This document shows positions 36,672 through 44,949 of a stretch of DNA of 51,899 nt, piece after piece; positions within the stretch are counted from its first letter, which is position 1, and every line of letters begins with the position of its first letter. The notes under the pieces are model-generated. The model worked only from the letters and a program-made list of their open reading frames with translations. It made no database searches and was not told the origin of the DNA. This stretch comes from an uncultured Marinoscillum sp. (GTDB taxonomy: Bacteria; Bacteroidota; Bacteroidia; Cytophagales; Cyclobacteriaceae). The position numbers and the translations under genes are program-made. Location: positions 1 through 51,899 of the forward strand of contig CACLDR010000007.1 of the NCBI GenBank assembly GCA_902605755.1, read 5' to 3'.

Positions 36672-38405
36672 CTACCTTAAATTTTTCCTGTTTTGACTAA
36701 ATAAAATATTTATCAAAATAACACCCAAACCACCGACTAAAACTCCTAATACAATAGACCATTGAGGTTTTAATACCCAGAAATATTGTAAACCAAAAAT
36801 ACTTAAAATCATAAATGTCATACTATAAACAACCCGAAAGGACTGATTGACAAATAGCGCATCTCGAACGCGCCAATCGGTCAATGCATAAACAAAACCA
36901 AGAACTAAAAAACCTGCAAAAATTAAAAAGCCTAAACCAATAATTTTTTTGTTTTTGTATATGCTCAATGCCAAGCCATAAGGACCTGAAAGGGTGGATT
37001 TAATTGGTACAATCTTTACCAAAGAATCTATTCCAAAGCTTTTCGAAATTCCCTGCCAAATATCATTTGATCCTTGACTATAACCCATAGCCCACAAACC
37101 AACTCCTCTTAATTTTTTTGACTTGACCCAATCATATTTAATATCCAAACTGATTTCATTTTCAAACCAACATATTTTGCTTGACTTAGCATCATTGATT
37201 AAATAAAAAAAACTCGCACTTATTGGATCAAAAATAGGATTATACTCAGTGTCATAGTTAGAAATAATTTCATAATAAGGTAACGATTCCATGTAACTGC
37301 TCCTGCCTATTTGTATATCTCTTATATCCCAAGTCACACCATACAAAGGTAAAGATAAAATGATCTGTCCTCCATCAATTTCTAAATTTAGAAAATCATT
37401 TACACAAGTCTCTAAACTAGGCTGATTGGTGAATGAATTTAAAGGAGCTACAGAACCTGGGTAATCAGAATGCTCCCCACTAAAATCATATCCCATAATA
37501 TTAAAATAAGAAACAAAGTATTTTAATTCCGAGTAGTTCAAGGTATTTTGATCATTAAAATAAGGCACATCTAAAATCAGCACATAACCTCCATTTTGCA
37601 GTCTTGTGCTCAATTTTTTAATGAAAAAATTGAAAAAATCACCATAAAGAGCGGGTATTTGTTCAAAATTTATGTCAACTCCATCAAAATCTCCATCAAT
37701 CATTATAGATAATAACTCCTCAATAAATTGGTTTTGAACCTCCCTACTCGCTAAGAATATCTCATTATTTTCAGACCCAAAAGAGGTGATCGAAAGTAGA
37801 ACCTTTATATTAGGATTTTGTTGCTTAATGAATTTTGCCACACTATCCTCAACGACCCTATTAACCATTTTTTGATTTCTATTTTTTCCTGTGTTGGGAT
37901 CAATATCGTAGGAATAAAATGATAACATTGTCAATAAATCATAATTGTAATATTTGTAAGCATCCTCCATCCAATAAGGATGCCACCCAATGACCTCGTA
38001 TTTGGAATCTACAATATCATTAGCACCCTTATTTTTATAAAATGTATTATTTATCGAATCCCACTCAATAGTTTTGAAATCTAGATCATTTTTAAAATAA
38101 TATTCTTGTCGAGAATGGAAAAAGCTATAAATATATTTATAGTCATGGATCATACCACTGTTCGGAATATAAGGTGCCTTGGACCAAGTAATTATATCTG
38201 ATGTATCAATGGAAGAGTTAATCGTTTTTTTACTAGATCCAAAAACCTTCTTGACATTGTTAACATCTCTATTGGTTCGCTTGACTTCCTTCATAACTTT
38301 CCTCTGCGCTCCCATGATTTGCTTTCGTAAATCCTGTCCTGAAGATAACGAAGGTAACATCAAAATCAATGTTACAATACCCAAAGTGATTCCCTTAATA
38401 TTCAT
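36672..38405 (-). CDS. Membrane-anchored glycoside hydrolase family 18-like protein
   Basis: The ATG at 38405 gives 577 residues. A signal peptide (1 to about 23) is followed by a basic helical stretch and a GH18-like TIM barrel (about 135-455). The motif DGVDINFE (241-248) is the GH18 DxxDxDxE box with Asn for the third Asp; the catalytic Glu248 is kept, as in YaaH-type members. GWHPYWMEDAYKYYN, LLSITSFGS, and VGLWAMGYSQGSNDIW near the barrel end also fit. Three helices (about 488-508, 526-545, 550-569) anchor the C-terminus, placing the hydrolase in the periplasm. It may open peptidoglycan or chitin-like polymers for the CIS; the substrate is unknown. Confidence 0.87.
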   Translation of the reverse strand: MNIKGITLGIVTLILMLPSLSSGQDLRKQIMGAQRKVMKEVKRTNRDVNNVKKVFGSSKKTINSSIDTSDIITWSKAPYIPNSGMIHDYKYIYSFFHSRQEYYFKNDLDFKTIEWDSINNTFYKNKGANDIVDSKYEVIGWHPYWMEDAYKYYNYDLLTMLSFYSYDIDPNTGKNRNQKMVNRVVEDSVAKFIKQQNPNIKVLLSITSFGSENNEIFLASREVQNQFIEELLSIMIDGDFDGVDINFEQIPALYGDFFNFFIKKLSTRLQNGGYVLILDVPYFNDQNTLNYSELKYFVSYFNIMGYDFSGEHSDYPGSVAPLNSFTNQPSLETCVNDFLNLEIDGGQIILSLPLYGVTWDIRDIQIGRSSYMESLPYYEIISNYDTEYNPIFDPISASFFYLINDAKSSKICWFENEISLDIKYDWVKSKKLRGVGLWAMGYSQGSNDIWQGISKSFGIDSLVKIVPIKSTLSGPYGLALSIYKNKKIIGLGFLIFAGFLVLGFVYALTDWRVRDALFVNQSFRVVYSMTFMILSIFGLQYFWVLKPQWSIVLGVLVGGLGVILINILFSQNRKNLR

Positions 38406-38454
38406 CAAAAAAATTGAATTTTAGCATTCTGATCAATAAATCGTACCTAATTTT

Positions 38455-39798
38455 TCAAATATCATCCTTTTTTTTGACTCTGAAAAGTAAAACTTTGACG
38501 TATACTTTTTTGCCTAAGTTTTTGTCTTCATTTTTGAAAAATAAAAAATGATTACAACATAAATCATCCATTAACGCAAAATGGATACCTGATTTCATTT
38601 GCACTTTAGAAGCTATTTGAGATGAGGGAATAATCGAAACATTGTCATAAGTGAAGTTCGTGATATCTTCAAAATTTTCAGATTTTTTTGAAGCAATAGT
38701 AATATTTTGTCCGTTGCGTGTTTGTTCAGAGATAAGGGTTTGATCTTTTTTAAATATCAGATCCAATGGATTACCCAGAACATAATTTTTTAAAACGTCA
38801 GCATAGCCTACCCCATCTGAAATACTGTCTGTTGTCACACTTTCCGCCAAAGCTGCCATCAAATGCTCATATTGTACACCTGTTCCAAACACTACACTCC
38901 AAAAAGCAATACTTGTATCAGCTTTAAAATTGAAAGTGAATTTCTCTGAATTTGAATTTGTAAAATCCCTTACCGCACCTAGATATATCGTAGTATCTAA
39001 AAAATCTATTGGTATGGTATCATAAACGATAGGCTTTGGTATCAAATTAGTGTCGAGCACATACTTAAATGGAGTAATTCTCTCGACACAAAATTTATTT
39101 TCTTGACCAAACCACGCTTGTGAAATCATGGTTATTTGAAAGGAGTCCTTACTAATGACAGGAATCACGGCTTCCACTGTATTTTTAGACCTTCTATTTG
39201 AAAACAAAAGTTCTTTAGATCCGTTGACAATTTCCATAGACGGAGTTCTCTTGGTCACTCCAGTCATAGAAAAAAGTAAGGTATCTCCTTTATCTAAGGG
39301 ACCAATATTTAAATTTTTATCATTGAATCTATTGATTTGAAAAACACCTTCTGATTCAATCGACTTGGTGCGAGCTATGGCTTGAGAAAATGGAATAGAA
39401 TCTTTTGGAGCACCAATGTGAAAAGGATAGCGGTTGAGTGTAATGATCTGATCTATTTTAGCGTTTAACAAGAAAGATAAATTTTCTATTTCTACCGTAT
39501 AAATACCACTATCAATAGCATCAAATTGCCAAGTCATTTTGGCATTTTTTATAAAAGATTCATGAACAATAGCACCCGAAGGAGAGATAACTCTTAAATT
39601 TATTTTTCGTGGTGTATAGGTCTCAAAAGTTAAGTGATCAAATGTTTTCAACATCAGATGAAATTTTTTAATCAACTTCCTCTTGAGATGCATAGATTGA
39701 TTCGATGCTCTGGTAATCTCATTTTTATCTTGAGCCGAAGAAGGATTAAAAAAAAATCCTAAGATAAAACCCAAAAATAATATGGTTCTTTTAATCAT
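38455..39798 (-). CDS. Secreted protein of unknown function in the CIS head module
   Basis: The ATG at 39798 shares one base with the TGA of the DUF4407 gene (TGATG), a clear coupling. The 447-residue product has a signal peptide (about 1-23, ending SSAQ) and is otherwise beta-rich. Residues about 55-110 look like an Ig-like strand set (RKINLRVISPSGAIVHES, then WQFDAIDSGIYTVEIEN). A segment KFTFNFKADTSIAFWSVVFGTG resembles those seen in other Bacteroidota envelope proteins. No enzyme motif is seen. Its place between two membrane proteins suggests a periplasmic partner. Confidence 0.8.
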   Translation of the reverse strand: MIKRTILFLGFILGFFFNPSSAQDKNEITRASNQSMHLKRKLIKKFHLMLKTFDHLTFETYTPRKINLRVISPSGAIVHESFIKNAKMTWQFDAIDSGIYTVEIENLSFLLNAKIDQIITLNRYPFHIGAPKDSIPFSQAIARTKSIESEGVFQINRFNDKNLNIGPLDKGDTLLFSMTGVTKRTPSMEIVNGSKELLFSNRRSKNTVEAVIPVISKDSFQITMISQAWFGQENKFCVERITPFKYVLDTNLIPKPIVYDTIPIDFLDTTIYLGAVRDFTNSNSEKFTFNFKADTSIAFWSVVFGTGVQYEHLMAALAESVTTDSISDGVGYADVLKNYVLGNPLDLIFKKDQTLISEQTRNGQNITIASKKSENFEDITNFTYDNVSIIPSSQIASKVQMKSGIHFALMDDLCCNHFLFFKNEDKNLGKKVYVKVLLFRVKKKDDI

Positions 39799-40958
39799 CA
39801 ATCTGATTTATCCATTCTCATCTGCATTTCTTTTCTTATTTTATTTTTTTCTTCCTCTACCCAAACTTCCAATTGTGCCTTCACAATCTCAAGATGAGCC
39901 TCTCCAATCAACTTCATTGCACCTTCGTTATTTTTAAGCTCCTGCTCTACTTTTTCCTGTTCAATACTTGCCATGACAGTAAGCTTATTATTGAGTTGTT
40001 GGTTTCTCATATTCACAGCAGTAATTTCATCAATCTCAAAATCGTATTCTACAGTTTTTAAAAGATGATCATAGGGCCCGTAAGGAGAAAGTAATTTCAC
40101 CAAAATAGGGGCAATTTCAATGGATATTAGTAGCAAAATAATTGCTAATTGGGGTCCAAAAGGTAATACTCTTAACGAATCTATTCGCACCAATAATCCG
40201 TTAGCAAAGGATTTTAACAATTCTTTTTTCTCCAATTCAAACTCCTCAAGTAAACGTTGTTTTTCTTGATTAAGCAAATCAATTGTAACTTCATTACTTA
40301 ATTTGGCTTGATCATATTCCTTTTGACTTTGTAGATATTTATTCTCTTTGCGTTCACATTCAGTACCCCGACCTTTTTGACCGGTACCGCAGGTTCCATC
40401 ACATTCACACACATATTGCCGATAATATTCTTCCCTTATTTCAAATTTGGATAATGTACTTAGATTTAAAGAGTCAATTCGTTGCTCCTTAAGGGATACC
40501 CTTCCATCAAAAAGTGATGTTAATTTATCAATTTTATTCGCCCCTGCATAATATATGCTTTCATTAATTTCTTGTTCAAATATCTTCAACTCCAAAGGAA
40601 CAGATATTACTAAAGACAACAAGATCGCCAACAAAAGTCTTGGTATTATTTGAGCGAATTCTTGAAGTTTTCCCTTAGATTTCTTAATGGTTGAAACTAA
40701 AAATCTGTCGAGATTAAAAACCAATAATCCCCAAAAAATTCCCAAGAAAAAAGATAAAAATGTGGAATTAAAAGCAGTATAGAGGGCATATCCTCCAGAA
40801 AAACAAGCTAAAATACCTGTGAAAAAAACCGTTGCACCTACTCCTGCATATTTATTAACCTCAGATTTTGGACATTTGTCCAAAAGCTCAACATCTGCTG
40901 CTGAGCAAAATAAAAAAAATCTTAATATGACTCCGTATTTATGCTTTTGGTTAATCAT
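39798..40958 (-). CDS. DUF4407 multi-helix membrane protein
   Basis: This 386-residue protein has the DUF4407 layout: helices at about 39-61 and 67-84, with the hallmark FWGLLVFNLDRFLVST right after them, a third helix at about 104-122, a long periplasmic-type loop and a fourth helix at about 268-290, then a charged C-terminal helix. The loop contains four Cys residues (184, 186, 190, 201) in a CxCxGTCGTG...C pattern. It overlaps the PLD-like gene by 8 nt. DUF4407 proteins are of unknown function and occur in some Bacteroidota CIS loci; a membrane anchor or sensor role is inferred. Confidence 0.9.
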   Translation of the reverse strand: MINQKHKYGVILRFFLFCSAADVELLDKCPKSEVNKYAGVGATVFFTGILACFSGGYALYTAFNSTFLSFFLGIFWGLLVFNLDRFLVSTIKKSKGKLQEFAQIIPRLLLAILLSLVISVPLELKIFEQEINESIYYAGANKIDKLTSLFDGRVSLKEQRIDSLNLSTLSKFEIREEYYRQYVCECDGTCGTGQKGRGTECERKENKYLQSQKEYDQAKLSNEVTIDLLNQEKQRLLEEFELEKKELLKSFANGLLVRIDSLRVLPFGPQLAIILLLISIEIAPILVKLLSPYGPYDHLLKTVEYDFEIDEITAVNMRNQQLNNKLTVMASIEQEKVEQELKNNEGAMKLIGEAHLEIVKAQLEVWVEEEKNKIRKEMQMRMDKSD

Positions 40959-42213
40959 AATAATTCGATAGAGACTTTATTTTGTTAATAATTTTAGAAT
41001 TTGATTTAAAGTGGTTTAGTAAAGTTGATTTCCTATTTTTTAAAAGTTTTGGTATTGAATGTCTCTCATAGAATTTTTTGAAATCAGATCCTTCCATTTT
41101 TTGCAAAAGAGCTGATTCAATTGATTTAGATTTAATGTACATCTCATCTATGTAGTCCCTAAAATTATTAGTATCGCCCTCTTTCAAAAAGTGTAAGGTC
41201 TTTGTTCTTAAATCAGCAATATTTATTTTTAATTTTTGCAAAATATTTTCATTAATTTTAATGTATTTTCTTTCAAAAACAGGAATTGGAAATGAATAAA
41301 TCAATATTCTTTTATTTTTTGCAATATCTCTAAAGTTTGCCTCAATATTAATTTCTAAAGACCCATCAGATTTGAAAATATAAGTCCCTTCATTCTCACA
41401 AAACCCAAACGGTCTGATATTTACTTTATCTGCATGGACTATCTTCCAAATTAATCGAATATCATAATCCTTGGCAATGCCAAAAACTCCTGGATACTGT
41501 GACTCTTTCATCATAACAAATTCCTTAGAGGATGGATTTCGAAATTGTATTTCGTATTCAATTTTAAATTCACTTATAGTACTTACTTTTATTGATTTTA
41601 TCTTCTTTTGAGATCCATTAGTCGCTTTCAGCTTTAAAATGGTATCATTAAGAAACGTAATGGTTTTTTGTCCAGAGGATGTAACTTTACCAATACCCTC
41701 AATGTTGGCTTGAGTTGCATTGGTAACTTTCCAAAAAATTTTAGTGGCTGTCAGTTCGCATACTGTATTACTTTCAGCCAAAAATTCAATGGTAATATCA
41801 TCCGATTCAATGCGATACTCAGGTTCTTGTACTTTAAAGAATTTAAGATTTTGATTAAATTCTTTATCGCTATCAAGGATTTCCGCAAAACTCTCACGAC
41901 TCCCAATAAAAGAATAAATAATTTTATGATCCACATAACATAATATTTTATTAAGACCCTTGCTGCTTTCTGATGAATAAATGAATGCTCCCAATTTTCT
42001 CAATTTTAATACATGATTCAGTAAAAATACGTCAGAATCTATTCTTTGAAGTTCAAATTTGGAAAGGAAAATATCACACGCAACGTCTCTTCTAAGGCAA
42101 TCTCCCAAATACTCCAATAAATCAACAGACAACCCTTCATCTAGATAAAAACTTATATTGTGCCTGGCCTCTAGGAATCTTTTTTTTAGAAATAAGGTTT
42201 GGTGAATATTCAA
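40951..42213 (-). CDS. Degenerate PLD-like and Ig-like domain protein heading the CIS operon
   Basis: The 420-residue frame opens with TTG at 42213; a stop lies two codons upstream and no ATG occurs for a long way, so TTG is probably the start. Residues about 1-125 resemble a single phospholipase D-like half-domain (LLEYLGDCLRRDVACDIFLS, then NKILCYVDHKIIYSFIGS), but the HxK motif is reduced to DHK. Two Ig-like segments follow (about 140-215 and 225-310, with KIFWKVTNATQANIEGIGKV and IRLIWKIVHADKVNIRPFG). A basic helical tail ends the protein. No signal or membrane helix is seen. It is the first gene of the block and overlaps DUF4407. Confidence 0.72.
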   Translation of the reverse strand: MNIHQTLFLKKRFLEARHNISFYLDEGLSVDLLEYLGDCLRRDVACDIFLSKFELQRIDSDVFLLNHVLKLRKLGAFIYSSESSKGLNKILCYVDHKIIYSFIGSRESFAEILDSDKEFNQNLKFFKVQEPEYRIESDDITIEFLAESNTVCELTATKIFWKVTNATQANIEGIGKVTSSGQKTITFLNDTILKLKATNGSQKKIKSIKVSTISEFKIEYEIQFRNPSSKEFVMMKESQYPGVFGIAKDYDIRLIWKIVHADKVNIRPFGFCENEGTYIFKSDGSLEINIEANFRDIAKNKRILIYSFPIPVFERKYIKINENILQKLKINIADLRTKTLHFLKEGDTNNFRDYIDEMYIKSKSIESALLQKMEGSDFKKFYERHSIPKLLKNRKSTLLNHFKSNSKIINKIKSLSNYYD

Positions 42214-42395
42214 TATTTAATGATCAACTTTTATTTAATTCTTTTGAAAACAATCTACTAAAAATATGTGAAAAATTCCTAGTTTTCACTGTGTCATATT
42301 TTAATTAAAATTGAATTTTTGAATTAAATTAAGGATAACCAGAAAACCTTTTCACATTAACTAGTGATTTTGATGCTCAACCAAAATCTAACTTT

Positions 42396-42403
42396 TATAT
42401 TTG
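42396..42403 (+). promoter_or_regulatory. Possible -7 element for the short-chain dehydrogenase gene
   Basis: TATATTTG is a full match to TAnnTTTG and lies 28 nt before the ATG at 42432. A TTTG at 42369-42372 is 23 nt upstream, slightly further than the usual 19-21 nt, so support is limited. The 218-nt divergent region between this gene and the CIS block shows no clear matching box on the minus strand. Confidence 0.35.
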
Positions 42404-42431
42404 AACTCATTGGAGCGATGATAACAAGATC

Positions 42432-43229
42432 ATGACTAAAATAGACAAAAAAATAATTTGGATCACAGGAGCCTCCTCCGGTATCGGTGAAGCCCTGGCT
42501 TACCATTTAAATCAATTGGGTGCCAAGCTCATTCTATCAGCTCGGAGAGAGAACGAATTAGGGAGGGTGAAAAAAGCCTGTACTACAAACAGTAAAATTC
42601 ACCTTTTAACTTTGGACCTTTCTGATTCGCAAACACTTGAAGAAAAATGTAGACAAGCATTAAGTTTTATGGGTCCGATTGATATAATAATTCAATGCGG
42701 GGGCATCAGTCAGCGAGATAAAATAATTAATACTTCTTTAACAGTGGATCGCCAAATCATGGAAGTAAACTATTTTGGAACTATTGCTCTTTCTAAATTT
42801 TTACTCCCATCCATGGTGGCTAATAATAAAGGACACCATGTGATCATCACCTCGGCTACCGGTATTATCAGCACACCATTAAGGTCAGCGTATGCCGCCT
42901 CTAAACATGCCTTACATGGTTTTTTTGATTCCTTGAGAGCCGAACACAAAAAAGATAATATCAAGGTTTCTTTAATTTGTCCAGGTTACATCAAAACCAA
43001 AATAAGTTATAATGCTTTAATGGGAGATGGAAGTAAACAAAATACGATGGATAAAGCACAAAGTAATGGGATGAGTGCAAAGAGATGTGCAAGCCGAATC
43101 ATTAGAGCAATAGAGCAAAATAAAAATGAAGTTTATATCGGAGGACTGAAAGAAGTGGCGGGGATATATTTAAAAAGATTCTTTCCCGGACTATTTGCCA
43201 ATATTGTCATTAAAATGTCAGTTACTTGA
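42432..43229 (+). CDS. Short-chain dehydrogenase/reductase (DHRS7-like)
   Basis: This 265-residue protein is a classical SDR. The NAD(P)-binding TGASSGIG is at residues 12-19, the NxAG position reads QCGGISQR (88-95), and the catalytic Ser141, Tyr154 and Lys158 (SAYAASKHA) are present, followed by CPGYIKTK (183-190). The ISQR segment and overall length resemble DHRS7-type membrane-linked SDRs. The substrate cannot be inferred. It is divergent from the CIS operon and is probably not part of it. Confidence 0.93.
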   Translation: MTKIDKKIIWITGASSGIGEALAYHLNQLGAKLILSARRENELGRVKKACTTNSKIHLLTLDLSDSQTLEEKCRQALSFMGPIDIIIQCGGISQRDKIINTSLTVDRQIMEVNYFGTIALSKFLLPSMVANNKGHHVIITSATGIISTPLRSAYAASKHALHGFFDSLRAEHKKDNIKVSLICPGYIKTKISYNALMGDGSKQNTMDKAQSNGMSAKRCASRIIRAIEQNKNEVYIGGLKEVAGIYLKRFFPGLFANIVIKMSVT

Positions 43230-43574
43230 ACCAAGGAAACATAATATATTAGTGGCAATTAAAAGGCAATGAATGGTAAGTTTAAAATATGCCAAAGCTC
43301 ACTTAGAATTACGATAATAATTCCACATCATTAACAAACTAGCATTTAATGGCACTCAATAACTTGCTGATTAGTTTCTAAGTAATAATCAAATAACTTT
43401 AATATTTTATTTCAATTCATGTGTTCTTATTTTAAGTTAAATACCTTAAAAAAAGTCATTCTACAAAATTTTTAAATATCTATAACCATTTATAAATCAA
43501 ACTTTTAAGTAATTTAATTAAAGTTTTTATTAAATTTTATTTAATATGCCTAAACCATTCACATACAATGCTCA
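43230..43574. other. Intergenic region between convergent genes
   Basis: This 345-nt AT-rich stretch separates the 3' ends of the dehydrogenase and MOSC genes. No open frame of note, RNA gene, terminator-grade hairpin or repeat was seen. Confidence 0.5.
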
Positions 43575-44363
43575 TCATTGATAAATAACCTCATCATTTA
43601 AGCGAAGAATCCCCAATTTTTTTGGAATTAAATAAACACCAAAGGTTACCTCATTACCAAGTTTTCGAAAAGTAGATAAAGTTTTTAAGGGTTCTTTTGA
43701 AATCCCTTTCTCTGGATTGCTCGGATCAATCGTTGTAATGACACATCGAGGACAATGGTGACTGATCTCAAATTCACAATCACCAATTTTTAAGTATTTC
43801 CAGTCATCTTCAGCAAAAGCTGGACTTCCTGAAATAACCAGATTTGGACGGAACCTATTAATACCTACAGGTATGGTCATGCGATTATTTAAAGCTCTTA
43901 AAGAAGCTTCAGAGGTGAGTAAAATTGGAGCTGCATCCGTGTAGGTAATATCATGTGGTTGTGATTCCATTTGCCTCATGTAAATCTCATTGATTTCAAT
44001 TACATGACAGTTAACACCCATACATTTAGAAAACCATTTTTGAAGTCGATTATCTAACTCTAATCCTCCCGAAGCTTGACCGAATATAGTACCCATTCTC
44101 TTTCTTGAATTTGGGGTTTTTCTAGGTACGATGATAGAATCAGATTTAAATTTAAAGTAAATTTTATCATCAACGATTTTCGATTCAACCTGGAGCAATT
44201 TAGGATATTCTCTTGCGGTTATCAAACGACCATCATCATCAATTAAGGCTAATTCACGATCACCCATCAAGCCTGTCGAAATGATATGAGCATAATTAAG
44301 AGATTGAGGTCTACCCGACTTTAATAAATAAGTAAAAAGATTAGAAATATTAATGGAACCCAT
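43575..44363 (-). CDS. MOSC domain protein (mARC-like molybdenum enzyme)
   Basis: This 262-residue protein has an N-terminal MOSC beta-barrel (GLMGDRELALIDDDGRLITAREYPKL, about 31-57) and a C-terminal MOSC domain with NRFRPNLVISG (169-179), FAEDDWKYLKIGD and the CPRC pair (Cys204, Cys207). Cys207 is followed by VITTIDPSNPEKG and SKEPLKTL, very like the mARC amidoxime reductases, where this Cys binds molybdenum. It could be an mARC/YcbX-like reductase of N-hydroxylated compounds; the electron donor is not encoded nearby. It is a single gene with AT-rich flanks. Confidence 0.88.
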   Translation of the reverse strand: MGSINISNLFTYLLKSGRPQSLNYAHIISTGLMGDRELALIDDDGRLITAREYPKLLQVESKIVDDKIYFKFKSDSIIVPRKTPNSRKRMGTIFGQASGGLELDNRLQKWFSKCMGVNCHVIEINEIYMRQMESQPHDITYTDAAPILLTSEASLRALNNRMTIPVGINRFRPNLVISGSPAFAEDDWKYLKIGDCEFEISHHCPRCVITTIDPSNPEKGISKEPLKTLSTFRKLGNEVTFGVYLIPKKLGILRLNDEVIYQ

Positions 44364-44949
44364 AAGTAATATTTAATGAATTAAACTAAATAGAAGTCGG
44401 TTTACACGACTAAAAATAATTTATTTGTCCTGTTAAACTAACAAATATTTTCATGATGAATTTTTAAAAATCGTATTTATAAAAAATTATCAAAAAAATC
44501 TTATCAATTATTCAGTAGTTAGTTTTCATTAAAATTATTTGCTTCATTTATTATATCTCAATAATACAATTAACAAAACTAGACTTATTAAATCAATCAC
44601 AGACAACCCAACATACCTTGAATTTAACTAATTCATTCTGGAAAATTACTTACAATTAAATCGATGAAAAACTTATCTCACAGTAATCTCGATATACGGT
44701 ATCGCATTTACACGATTAGCGAATAGTCAAAACCGATCAATATAATTGGTTCAAGCGATCATTAAAACCAAGTAAAAGTTTAAGTAAAAAAAATCATAAA
44801 ATAAAATTTCATCCATAATGAATAATTTTAAATTTGTTTAGAAAAATTTGTACTCTAAAAAAAATCGCATACCATAATGCCATTGAAGTTTTAATTTCTT
44901 TTTAACTCTTTACATTTACTCTTTACATTTACTCTTTTTTATTTGTAAC
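44364..44949. other. Intergenic region upstream of the MOSC gene
   Basis: This 586-nt region lies between the MOSC start and the 3' end of the pseudouridine synthase gene. It is AT-rich with no credible frame. A small hairpin-like pair (CGATA ... TATCG near 44690-44704) lacks a T tract. A 13-bp tandem repeat lies close to 44905. No RNA gene is recognised. Confidence 0.5.
44905..44936. repeat. Tandem repeat of ACTCTTTACATTT
   Basis: Two perfect copies of a 13-bp unit (44905-44917 and 44918-44930) and a partial third copy (44931-44936) lie 13 nt after the end of the RluA-like gene. It looks like a slippage-prone microsatellite with no coding content. Confidence 0.85.

Noticed and set aside
28291-40958. 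Classical type VI secretion system
   Set aside because: VgrG-like and tube proteins are present, but TssJ, TssL, TssM and ClpV are not, and LysM, DUF4255, CIS tape measure and Pvc15-like ATPase identify a PVC-like CIS.
676-42213. Prophage or integrated element with attachment sites
   Set aside because: No integrase, capsid, terminase or portal genes and no direct repeats were recognised at the borders.
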